A stretch of 64,000 nt of DNA, taken from contig NC_092672.1 of the NCBI RefSeq assembly GCF_964355755.1, positions 12,148,501 through 12,212,500 of the forward strand. The letters are read 5' to 3'. The translations under genes were made by a program, and so were the position numbers. Below, in pieces: positions 23,318 to 35,100 of this stretch (position 1 is its first letter; each line of letters begins with the position of its first letter). This DNA comes from Antedon mediterranea. Its lineage: Eukaryota > Echinodermata > Crinoidea > Comatulida > Antedonidae. The notes below the pieces were generated by a model. It worked only from the letters and a program-made list of their open reading frames with translations, did not search any database and was not told the origin of the DNA.

Positions 23318-23389
23318 CAGTCGCCATTGTTAAACCTTCCCATCATCTTTCGTCTTTTATTTCAAGCACAAGATGGCGCACTACGACTA

Positions 23390-23520
23390 ATTTGAGTCGT
23401 TATAATAAGTAGGCGTGGCTTACTTATCCCTCTACGTTCAAATATATTCTGAACGATTCAGCCCGCCAGAGGGCTCTATATAAACTTGATATACCATTAT
23501 GTACTTCATTCAAAATTGTT
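23390..23520 (+). promoter_or_regulatory. Promoter-like sequence with TATA box
   Basis: CTCTATATAAACTTG (23474-23488) is a good TATA box, with a possible start site CTTCATTC about 25-30 nt downstream and AAGATGGCGC (a YY1-like word on the complement) near 23370. No plus-strand gene was found downstream, so it may serve a transposon or be coincidental. Confidence 0.2.
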
Positions 23521-24633
23521 TTTTTGTCGCATAGCGTCTTTTTGTCAAATTTTTGAAATCTTTTGATATTCTTTAAACGGATATTATTGCATAATATTCA
23601 ATAAGCTAGAGACAGCTTCGGCGAAGAGGTTAAGCAAACAAAGTGAAAGTAGATAATACAGTATCATACATACACATACATTCTTACATTGTATTTATTA
23701 CTGTAAGTTCCATTTTAAATAGGATTTCAGAAATAATCGGTAAATGAAACATCTTACTATTATGTTATGTGATATAATAATATGTACACTTTAATAAATA
23801 ATACAAATAATTGATTAGAATGATAACTAAAAGAAAACAGTTTGTCTCAATTCGAATTATTAAATAATCAATAAGTGTGAAACCGAAACTGTTATAAGTT
23901 CAATCAGTTCATTGCTAAATAAGCAAAACCAATTTATATCGTTACCCATTCCATGTTTGAATCAATTATTGTGACCGCTATTGTTTGCATATAGTATATT
24001 GACGATTTTTAAATTATCAAATAATGACATCACGCGTTATGTGGCAGATTTATTTTCAAATCTAACATTATGCACATTGAATTTCTATAAGATAATTTTA
24101 GAACAGTAGATAATGTATGTTTTGTACTGGTGGTACTGAGCTATTATTGTTTTTTTTTTAATTTTCTTTTATCATGTATATAAATATATTGTATAATCCG
24201 GGTTGTAAAATGTAAACAAACAAATGAAAATGTGTGAACTATTTTAAAACGGGATAGATGATAATGATGATCCTTTCAAGTGTATAGCAAAATATAAGAA
24301 AATTAATGAAAAAAGGAATAATACAGAATTCATAATGTAACAATGTTACTTATGAACTGTAACGACATTTACAAGTTAAATAATACGATTGTTTGTAATA
24401 TGAAATAATATGAATGTGAATAAAAGTGGTGTTGGCGCCACAAAAGAGACAAAAAAAATGTATGTTTTGTCATTAAAAACAAACAATTTATTTTACACAA
24501 TAAGAAAGTGATGCACTGTTGTCTAAATCTTCATTAAAAAAAAAGAAATAATTTATAAATAAGCTAGCCTCAGTTGCTTGTTAATGTTCATGCTTCAGAC
24601 AATTAATAAATAGATATTATTATAAAGTGAAGT

Positions 24634-24800
24634 GTTTTAATTAATAAGAAAATGAAAATGGTATCAGACTTCTTTTAATTAAGAAAATGAAATTGGTATC
24701 GGACTTCTTTTAACTAAGAAAATGATATAGTATCAGACTTATTTTAACTAAGAAGAAAATGAAAATGAAATGGTATCAGAGACCTCTTTTAATTAAGATT
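24634..24800. repeat. Tandem repeat, about 45-50 bp x 4
   Basis: Units share GAAAATGAAATGGTATCAGA, CTTCTTTTAA and TTAAGAAAATG with small indels. Downstream (minus strand) of gene 1. Confidence 0.65.
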
Positions 24801-24918
24801 TTTTATATACATTATTAGTTAGGCCAATACGCATTCTTAAAAATTGCTTTTCCGCTGACATACAGTATACGAATTGTAGATACCATACCGATACTACTCC
24901 GTATGTCTGTATCTCATT

Positions 24919-25058
24919 AAACTTGGCCACAATTGGATGAATACTAAGTTTAATATTAAAGGGAATAGTGTTTCTTAATAATGTCATCAAACTTGGCTAA
25001 AATTGAATGAATACCAAGTGCAATATTAAAGGGAATAGTGTTTCTTAATAATTTCCAC
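24919..25058. repeat. Direct repeat, 70 bp x 2
   Basis: AAACTTGGC at 24919 and 24989, each followed by AATTGRATGAATAC and TATTAAAGGGAATAGTGTTT. Two copies only. Confidence 0.75.
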
Positions 25059-25335
25059 ATAAAAACAACAGTATTCATCTGAATCTCGCCTAACTTACCA
25101 CAATTATCAATGATCTATAGGTACTTTCAAATGGAAGGATAAAACTGCTATTAACTATGTAGTGCAATTATAGAGAAAAACCTTTTCTTTTAGTTGGATA
25201 TTTTTATGTAAGAAAATAATACTGTAGGCAGGAGTATACACTCTCGGAGTACCCTCTAGTTTGCTTTACAATCAGCCCCGAAATGTTAGTTGAAAGTTAT
25301 TGAATAATATTTCCTTGCCTTTTATAACTGATTTT

Positions 25336-25341
25336 TTTATT
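25336..25341 (-). terminator. Candidate polyadenylation signal of gene 1
   Basis: AATAAA on the minus strand about 260 nt after the stop codon, the first good hexamer in an AT-rich 3' flank. Other AT-rich variants exist, so the exact site is uncertain. Confidence 0.35.
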
Positions 25342-25419
25342 TGGCGAATTTAAATCAATTAATATAACATTTACTGGCTTCAAAGCTCTGTCTACATTAT
25401 TAAACTTTGAAACAAATTT

Positions 25420-25482
25420 GATGTACCCATATATGGACGTGATGTACCCATATATGGACGTGATGTACCCATATATGGACGT
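25420..25482. repeat. 21-bp x 3 tandem repeat in the gene 1 3' UTR
   Basis: GATGTACCCATATATGGACG plus T, three identical copies in a row, about 120-180 nt downstream of the stop codon at 25602. Because 21 is a multiple of 3, all frames stay open across it, which explains overlapping small ORFs there. Confidence 0.85.
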
Positions 25483-25601
25483 GATGATGTCTGGGCATAT
25501 CACACCTTTTTTTGCTCAAAATACTTTGAGCTTTATATTGTTTACCCAAACACTTGATTGATTTACCGACATTGAGTTTGGTAATATACTCGGCATCAAT
25601 T

Positions 25602-26131
25602 CTAAGCATTATATTCTAACTTTTCAGCAGGAACAGTCATGTTATTCTCCTTTAAAAATGCAATAAATGATTGCAAGTTATCCTCCCTTAGAATCCCCCT
25701 ATGTTCAAGATCTAATATCACAGTCCATTGGTTGTTACTTTGTTTTTTTAGAACACTTTTCAAACGGATGAGATCTCTTGTATTTTCTTTCGAAAGTGCG
25801 TCACCAAACTGAATTAGGTGTTGTCGATATGTTGAGAAGGATGTGATACACTGGTTGGTTTTATCGAATGTCTCCTTTAACAGTTTGTTGACCTCCAAAA
25901 CACCATTGGTACTAGTGACATTAATTGCGTCAATAAGAACTTTCACGTTGGTAGTGGTAACATTGCCAGATCGTTTCAATAAGTTGAAGAAATCTATGCA
26001 GTCAGCATTCTGTAGATCATTGTAAGGTGTTATCAGATCTTTGCATAACACCTTCAGTTTATCAAGAGAGCCATGTTCATCATACCAGCTCGATACGTTT
26101 ACCACGATTTTTTCAAACTCTTCAGATGATT
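25602..26131 (-). CDS. Gene 1 last exon: two DED-like death-fold domains
   Basis: One exon encodes about 176 residues that divide into two similar helical blocks. Block 1 has FEKIVVNVSSW, LDKLKVLCKDLI, CIDFFNLLKRSG and NVKVLIDAI, the F..L...L..LK.LC.D.I ... LL..G....N...L spacing of death effector domains. Block 2 has YRQHLIQFGDALS, LIRLKSVL, VILDLEHRGIL and NLQSFIAFLKEN. Neither keeps a clear RxDL motif, so DED-like is the safest term; CARD or Death remain possible. Acceptor CTTACTGCAG. The stop TAG is at 25602-25604. Confidence 0.7.
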
Positions 26132-29100
26132 CTGCAGTAAGGCATTGTAGAAAGAAAAGAATATTGAATAACATTGTACTAGTATCATTATAAACAAATA
26201 CACTTTTGTTATAAACGAAGGTATAGTCAAAGAAACACACATTTTTACTTATTCCCGTCTTTTAAATAGCTTAGACAATATGTCAGTAGGCCAAGTGCGT
26301 TTACTATTAGGCCTACTGTATACGGTTTTTCTGTATTTATTTTGCGAACCTAAAGTGAATGACTCAATGAACCAATTGAATAAATCTGTGATTAGGATAC
26401 ATTTATCACAGTTTCTAAAGTGCTAACACATTTTCAAAATGTTTTCAAATATAAAAGTTTTAGTGAGCTTCCACCAGTAGGGATTACTGATACGGACTCT
26501 ATATGATAAAAATACATTTTCAGCGCAATATGTTCAACTTTAATTCTTTATGAAATGATATGCCACAAATCATGATGAGAATCCTACACAAGTGTTTGTG
26601 TGACGCAGATTTTTGGGGCAGGCTTCCATTGAACTACCCAAAAGTGGGAATCATTAAAGATAAAGATAACTTCACATCACATTTAAAGAGGGTAAATTAT
26701 ATGGTATTCAAACGTGAAAACAGGGCTGCAAATTAACTTTTTTACTTGGTAGCACTATCAAATTTGTATGATGGCTCATAATAATTTTTGGTAGCACCAC
26801 CAATTTTTTTAGTAGCACCTTTTCATCGACAACTAACCCCCCTTCCCTCAAACAAACCCCATCCGCGCAGATCCGTTTTTAGTTTAGTGGTGGGGGGGGG
26901 GGGGGGGGTGTATAAAAATGAAATACAGTACAACCTTAGGCTAGGGGTCAGGGGGGCCGCCAATGGCCCCGCTTTGGGGGGGGGGGGATTTTTGAGTAAT
27001 TATAGGTTGTTTCAATCGATTTCTGAGCACATAAAAATTCAGCACTGAAGAATTCAATTAATTTGGGTTATGCACGTTTAGGCACTGGTCCTGATGCGCC
27101 ACTTATATTCACGCAAGATCTATTCTTTTTACGGTACAGAAAGAAATTACTGCTTTGTATATACGCGTAATCTTTCGTAGCCTACGCGTAAATAGATCGT
27201 AGGTCATTGTTCGCTAAACATATCCTGTAATTTCCAAAGTATTGTTCGTTGCCATGCCTACGATGTATTGTTTATGATAATATCTACCCGTCGATCGTAT
27301 GGTGGTTCGTAGGGTTAGTAATTTGTAAACACCAATGTCATCGCCTTTAGGAGCATGAACAATGGAAACAAACATGTATTGTTGGCTAATTAAAATCCTA
27401 GACGTTAATTTTTGTAGCCGCCCTACACATCGGTTGTCCTAATTTGGCAGGACATCCGCCGACGAGACGACATCGGGCCCGAGGCCCTCAGCTCACGCAG
27501 AGAGAGTTTTCGGCGGCCTACCTACATGATTCAATCCTACCTTGGTTTAGCGAATTATAAAAACAACACCTTGGCTAGGACACCAACAAAATATATGCAA
27601 AATAAATATATATTCCATGTTAAGATTTAACATAGGCCTTTGTAAATTATTATTACGACAAAAGACCCGACCAGAATTTAACATAGGCCTTTGTAAATTA
27701 TTCTTACGACAAAAGACCCGACCAGAATTTGGAGGGGAAACACGTGCGAACCGTGGGAACAGTTTAGAGCTGTATTACGTTTCATGTGACGCAAAATTCA
27801 GGTACACTGTTTTGTAGCCATCATCACCCCCCCCCCCCCCCTCGTACCGAGTAAAAAAAAACATGCGAGAGGTTTGCGGTGGTAAAACAGAGTATCGCGT
27901 TTCATGACATGTGACCAAAAAACTAGGTCTGTATTAATTACGATCTTCTGTCGGCAGTCTTTTTGGGCAACCGATTGAACGTTCTGATACTATATTTAGA
28001 ATGAATTGTTTACGATCCTTTTGTTTGCATGTTTCTGGATTGACTGGACGTTCGCTATATTATTTTTATTAGTTGGCATAGTTCATTGTGTTGGATCGTG
28101 TCTCTACGTTTACATTGTGGGAAATTTATATTCGCCGTTGAGAGTAAAGAAAAACACACGAATGAAACATTTACGAATAAAAACTATTAGCCTATATTAT
28201 ATATTTCTTAGTAATGTACAAATTGGTCCTCCTCCGCCAGTCAAAAATAACACATTAAATAATAATTTTCACACCTTGTTACTTCACATCGTGGGGTTGT
28301 TTATTGAGGTTACTAATGAAGCCAAACAACGTAACCTACAAAGCCAACAACGTAGCCTGTTTTATCTACGAAGCTAATTCGTAGGAAAAGTTGCGGTATT
28401 CTGGATATATAATTTTCGATAATCAGAATCTGGAATAAAGTATTAAATCTACTGATAAACAATACTGCTGTTTAATCTATATAATGAATAGATATTATTA
28501 TATATATCATTAATTACATTATTTAGTAATCATGATATATAACCGTTAAACCTAAAAATACTGATGGCTGCGCGGCGACAATCCTTTGTATCTGCCGCGC
28601 CCGCCCTGGCTAACTTCTGTGTACGGCGGTACAATTGTTTTTATATTTTCTTCCTTCTTTAATAACGGAGGTGATTTTCCACGAGGTTTGTGTCGTCCGC
28701 GCGTCACACTGTGCTGTGTGTTTGGTGTCCTTTTGTGTGATTGGGTAAGGCAGCATGCAATAAATGGACGAATTTCCAATCACAACGAGTGTAAAATGTT
28801 TAGGGGCTTTGTACGCTTGAATGAACCTGACTCCTTTGCGGCGGCGGTGACTTGTGGAAACTCCTGAGCCTTCCGTAGTAGAGAGATTAAATTAAAACAC
28901 AGTGTTTGAAATAGGGAAAACACACCTGACTTCAATTTGAAACAACTCGCACAAGCAGACGATCTTGTCGCGCTATGCGCGACCTATTCTGTTTCTTTAG
29001 TCGCAAAGAGAAAAATTAGGTCGCAAATGCGACCAAATACCCCTTAATTTGCAGCCCTGGAAAATGGCCTTGTGGCAATACCATTATTACAAATATAAAG

Positions 29101-32100
29101 CTACCTCTATAGTGCAGTGTTGCTGGCTCTACACAACTTCTTTCTGAAAATGAAAAAGATAATTACGATAATGATTGATAGACTGTTTTACTGCTCTTAT
29201 TTGTTTGGGTTTTCCTACTTCTAACAGTTTCAAAAGTTGTGTTGGCATCACTATTGATAATCTAGTTTTTAGTCGCGTGGAAGCGACTCTATAGTTCACT
29301 ATGTCGGTCGGTCGGTCTGTCTGTCGGTCTGTCTGTCTGTCTGTCGGTTCGGTATCACTATGCGTTTTATCGCTTTCTGACCTTATCTTGATATCAGTTT
29401 AATCTAGCTAGGTCAATTTTTCACAGTATATTCCTTATGGCCAGGAATCAATGTGGTTATGTTTTCACGGTGCGCAATAAAAAATTACGCGGTCTACGCA
29501 CGATTTAACGAAATCACGTTTGTAATCATATCTTCACAACCATGAATCACAATTAAATAAAATTTGGTACTCATAAATTTCAGGGCATAAATCATCATAT
29601 GGCAATACAATTACGTGCGTAGCGCATGTAACGCATGCGTACGCGCGCTTAAAATTTTCCAAATTTATTTTCGATGAAATAAGAGTACATTTCAGGCAAT
29701 TTTAAGCGTTTACAAAATTGCCATGAGTGCGATATTTTTGCGCGCGTACTGCGCGTTAAATGTTATTGCGCACTCTTTTTGCCCGATTTCTGTTTTCTTG
29801 ACTTACTTTTTAACTCGAAATTACGTTATGCGAGCACGTCGAAAGTGACAGGCTACGCACGTGTAAATTAAAAAAATATAAATGTTTTTAAACATTTCAA
29901 CATTTTTAAACATGTTCAGTAATTTCGGTCAGTATAGTTCACTATGTCGGTCGGTCTGTCGGTCTATCGGTCTGTATGTCGGTCCGGTATCACTATGCAT
30001 TGTAGCACGCGACTTAATGGCTGTTGGCCTTGTTAAATTGTAGGGTACAGTAATGGTATTTCTAGGGCTGGTATATGTAATGCATTTTAACAGATGGTTA
30101 ATTTATCAAGACTTTACTCAAATCTTGGAAGAAAGAAGAAAACATACAATAACATTGTTCTTCATAACTTTCGAAAACAAGTTATGTTTTAAAAACACTC
30201 ATTCATTTTTAAAAGACTTATGTATGGTCAGATGATAACGTATAGTTCAATATTTCTAATACTTGTATTTAATAATAGTGGTTGGTACAGTATGTCAGAT
30301 AGTACAATATGTGTATAATAATGATCATAGTAAGTAATTATTAGGTTTCATGAATAGATTGCACGTAAAAGTTGAATAATGTTTTCATTATTTATACAGA
30401 TATCATTCCAATAGTAAAAGTGTGAAACTGTAAAATCAACCTACTTACTTGTTTTTTCTGATGTTGAAGACATACGTGTTTCAAATGTCTTTTCTCTTTC
30501 TCCTTCAGTGGCATTTTGTTCAGCTGTAAAAAACAATTCATTTTGTAAAAAAGCAACATAAAAATTGGAAAAGTTATTGTTTTGAATTCCTTTCCAATCG
30601 TGTAGAATTCTTATAAATAAATTCAATAAATAAGTGTAAACAATACCATTCAGTTACTTTAGAGAACATAAAATAAAAGTAAATAAATGTTCAGACAAAC
30701 GTACCGGGCAAAAACAGACGCTTGATATGAGCAGTATCCATAGCGTCATTCTTTCCACATTCAACCGAATTCTCGTTTAAACACCTTTTGAGATTGTGTA
30801 AGTGATGTTTATTTGGATCACAAACAGTGCATAATACACGAAGTTTGTAACCGATACCCTCGTATATAGTACAGACAGTTTGTAGTTGTTTCTTCAAGTA
30901 GCTTAGTACCTAAAATGAGACGGACATTTTATCTCAAGATATAATTTATTATTACATGTCATAGTATGTTAATTTGTTAATTTCGTGTTCATTACCTCCA
31001 TGCAGACACTTGGTTGTAGTTCTGGTTTAACTTTCAACTCTATGTTAGTGTCATCAATAGCTGTAGTAGGACTCCAGATTCTTAGGCGATATATTTCAAG
31101 CTGTTAAAAAAACGAAGAGAAACATGTATACATGGGACCATTACTAATTTCAGAATCACCTTTTGTTAAATTGAATACAAAATACATCATTAAGTTTACA
31201 ACTTTAAGTAGGGCTAATATAAACGGACATATTCGATGAGGTAGGTGATTATTAAAGTAATCCAGATTTTATGATATTTCCTTTTGCATATATCTTAATT
31301 GAAAATGTAAATGAAAGTAAAAGAGCATGTCAATAGATATACTGAATGTATATACCTTCAATGCATATGGCTTTTCTTGTGTATTGTTAATTTTGACGAC
31401 ACCTAGACTGACTCTATGTTCTTTAAAGTTGAAGTCACTACGATTCCGATATACTAGTGGATCATCACTGTCGGCTTTCGTCGTCAATTCAAGAAATGCA
31501 ACAACTAAAGTGTGGTACACAGCATCAGGGAGAAAGTCGGTCGGAGTAAGGTAAATTGATACCATTTGCACATTATCATCTTTGGTGACTTCCAGACGCT
31601 CGTTGTCCACTTTCATCCGACACGGAACCAAGAACACTCGGTTACTATCTTCAACCCCCTGTTATGAACATAGTTACATAATTTAAAAGACAAACTTATT
31701 TTTTTATTATTCTTAAAATATTAAAATAATGTACTAGTTTTACTATCTACAGTTTTTTCTTCTTACATCACATTTATGTTTATTTTCATACAATAATGAT
31801 GTTCATAATGATACTATTATTTTTATTCCTAAAAATAGAAAAAAACTAATTTAAACATAAAATGATATCAGTCTAGTGAACGTAAAATACGGAACAACTT
31901 CCTAAAAACATCACAGATTCATCTACAAAAAAACATGCGGTTCTTTCTTAAAAGATTTTTCATTTAACTCTAAACTGTTATATTAAAAAATGAAAAAACA
32001 GTCAGTTAATGTTTAGCTTTGTTTTTTTCTGTCGCTAATTTGTATTTCCATATACAATTATAACTTGGTTTAATTTGTGTTAGAATTAAACTGTTAATTA

Positions 32101-35100
32101 ATAATTGTGAATCAAAAGCCGAATTATAAATTTATCTATACCATTATCACATTTGTTTTATTATTAATTTGTTTGATAATCATTATTTTAAACATGTATT
32201 GTTAACTTTGTTTAGATTGCATTTATAATTTAGACCATACATGCATACATAATAATTGTTAATAAACCTTAGTTTAGGAGTGTGTACTTACCGCCATTTC
32301 AAAAAGTAACCGAAACTCCTTCATTACTTCTATAAACACTTCAATGTGGCCTTCTTCCTGTTGCCATAGATAACGTAGTAACTTCTCCTCGAGAATCCCT
32401 TTCTCACTTAGCTTATTCCATAACTGCATCAGTTGCTTCTGTGTAAAAATCGTCTTAACTGTATCACTAAACACACGGTAATAATTATGTTTGACGAATC
32501 AATGAAATTAAGTCAAGAACAACAATGCAATTCCTGCCTACCTTTTTAATAGTCGGTTTAACTACTGTGATCACCTTTGTCAACATCTGAATCATTATGT
32601 GAATATTTGTTATCACTGTGTTTTCTAATTTCTTGTTAGTATTTGAATACATGATTGCTCCAATGTCATTTAGGTACGTTAATGCATGTAATAGCCCATC
32701 TGTTGAAATTCCACATTCAGTGCAAATCACAGAAGCCTAATAACAAATTGAGATTATTTAAAGAATTTGCGTACACTCTATTAAATCATAGATGATTATT
32801 ATAGATCTTACTATAGTTTATTATAATATCTCTATGATTGAATGTAGACGATGGTTTTTAGAAATTAGAATAATATATTGGGTAAACTCTCAAATTGTTG
32901 TAAAAAAGAGACGTTTTGACCAAATTAAAAATATTTGAATTGATGTAAAATATATAAAGAAACCTAAAATTTTATCAGTGTCTTTAAACTTACTCTATTC
33001 TGTCTGATGTCAACTTATTTTATTAGCTGCATTATGGGAGTATGTTTGAATAGGTGTAAAACATGACCGAAGTAATAATATGTACCGCGTTTAGAGCGTT
33101 CAAAACAATTGGCTCTTTATAAATCTAGGATCATCATTATCATTTTGGCTCTTTATAAATCCAGGATCATCATTATCAGTGTTATTACCGTTGTCGTCGT
33201 CGTCATCGTAATTTTTAATAACGTTCTACCATTTTTGCAGAATTATAAAATTCTGCTAAAATGGGCAAGCCAGAATGATATACATTGTCCCAAGACCTAC
33301 AGTATATTTTATAACCAACAAAAGTCAATACATGATTATTATCTTTAAAAAATAAAAAACATACCTCAATGAAGGTAATGCATAGTCTGGTTTTTCCCAT
33401 TCCTTGCAACCTTTCTTGCAAATCAAGCCACTTGAATGGAACGGTTCTCACCATGTCCTTCATGTAACGACCAACGTTTCTCCTTAGTTGTTTTATACCT
33501 TCATGTGATTTTACAGTGTTATCGACCATGTACATCTCACGATCTACATGATCGGCATATGGCATTCCTTCCATTGTTCTAAACATTAACTGAAACTTAT
33601 CCTCCACTTCCTTTAATAAAAATATTGTTTTCATTACAAGCGTAAACAAAACAACACAAATTTATCTTTTATTACAAAATGTTCATCCACATTCTGATTT
33701 GAATACATCTAGACCGTATACTATTAATTACCGATTATTTAATATAAATGCAGAACCAATATTACCTCCATCCAAATTTTTGATTTTGACTTTTTCAATT
33801 TGTCCATATGTGTAGCAACCAAACAGATAGGAGGTGACTGGATAATCTTGCCAACAACGTCAATGGGACTTCCTGGACCATGTCGTTTCACAGTATGTTC
33901 ATAAATGGACCTTATCCAGAACATATTCATTTCCAAATTGGTCATTCCTAGTGTACTCTAATATCACAAATAAAATGCAATCTTACAAAGTAAGCTAAAA
34001 TATTCTCAATAACAAAGATATGCATATTTAATAAAGTGTATTCGAGCGAAATAAGTAGGTAGTCAACTTACTGTGGTTGAATCTCGCGGATTAGCTGGTT
34101 CATCCAAGTTATCACACGCATTAAATGCTACACAGTAGGATACTCTATTTGTGAGGAAAAACTAAACAAAATACAATTGATAATAATAACTTTTTTTTAT
34201 ACTCCACGACATTTATTAGGGATGTGTTAATTGATACATGCAATCATACTTTGGTGAACATGTTATACCACAACACAATGTCGTACTGTCACTATGAGCA
34301 AATCTCTTTTTTTTTAATAATCATTTAACATATAAAACAAAAACTATGAACAAAAGAAAAAATACATAAATCAAATAAAATTGTAAAATATAATTTAAAG
34401 GTCTGTATAATAGAATAGATACGTAAACAAGCAAATCAATGCCCTTTTTTTAAACATGCACCAATAAATTTACTTTTTAATTTTTAAGACATTTTTAAGT
34501 AATAGCAAATAACAAAATAGGAACATACCCTATGCGTTATGTAGTAGTCCAGTTGACCTGCGTAGTCCCATATAGTAGTTACGTCACTTGGAATACTTTC
34601 TGAATCATCACTTCTTTTTACAAATTTCCTAATCAGTTTCATCGCCCAACTATCTTTCTGTCTTCGCTTTTTTATTTTAGCAACAACTTTTCTTTGAATG
34701 GAGTCGGGAATTGTCAGATTTTCTTTTAGTTGACTCTCTAAATTCAAATAATGACTACAAATCAATGGGGTGTGTGTACATTAGATATGGATATGGATAG
34801 ATGGACTGGTCTGATATGTTGTGAGTAGACATAATGAATGTTAATTTGGATAAAAAAGTGTATACAATAAATAAATACATCAGTCAGGATGATTAAAGAA
34901 TTGAACGAGCAGTGAATGAACACATTTATTTGTTTGCAACAAGAAAAGAAATCTCACTCTTCCCTGGTTGGACAAACTTTTTGAGAACATAATTTTCCAG
35001 AATGTTTCATACTAATGGTACAATGCCATACATATTATTTTATCAAATATAAAGAAAACCAAATAATGAGTCCAACCCTTTCTTGCTGATTCCACTGCCA

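Larger units (their letters stand above)
20172..23320. repeat. Duplicated upstream block, copy A (matches 57826-61570)
   Basis: Near-continuous similarity to the region upstream of gene 1. Examples are ACAATTCAATATTCAATAAC at 20178 and 57832, CGAACATCCTGTGG near 20772 and 59089, and CATACGTTTTATGTGTCAAG near 22657 and 60867. Order and orientation are kept, with small indels and a ~640-bp segment (57985-58635) only in the other copy. No long open frames are shared. I read it as the 5' flank and leader region of the second ROCO-type gene. Confidence 0.8.

Noticed and set aside
28006-28377. 123-codon membrane-protein-like open frame
   Set aside because: It lies inside the hAT-like element, has no family motif, and its hydrophobicity follows from T-rich DNA.
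32439-32466. Longer version of the COR exon starting at 32466 (adding DTVKTIFTQ)
   Set aside because: Its acceptor would put the previous phase-0 exon out of frame; the TTTTTACACAG acceptor at 32438 keeps the phase.
33109-33348. Ile-rich open frame on the plus strand
   Set aside because: It is produced by ATC/ATT triplet sequence and overlaps a real COR exon on the other strand.
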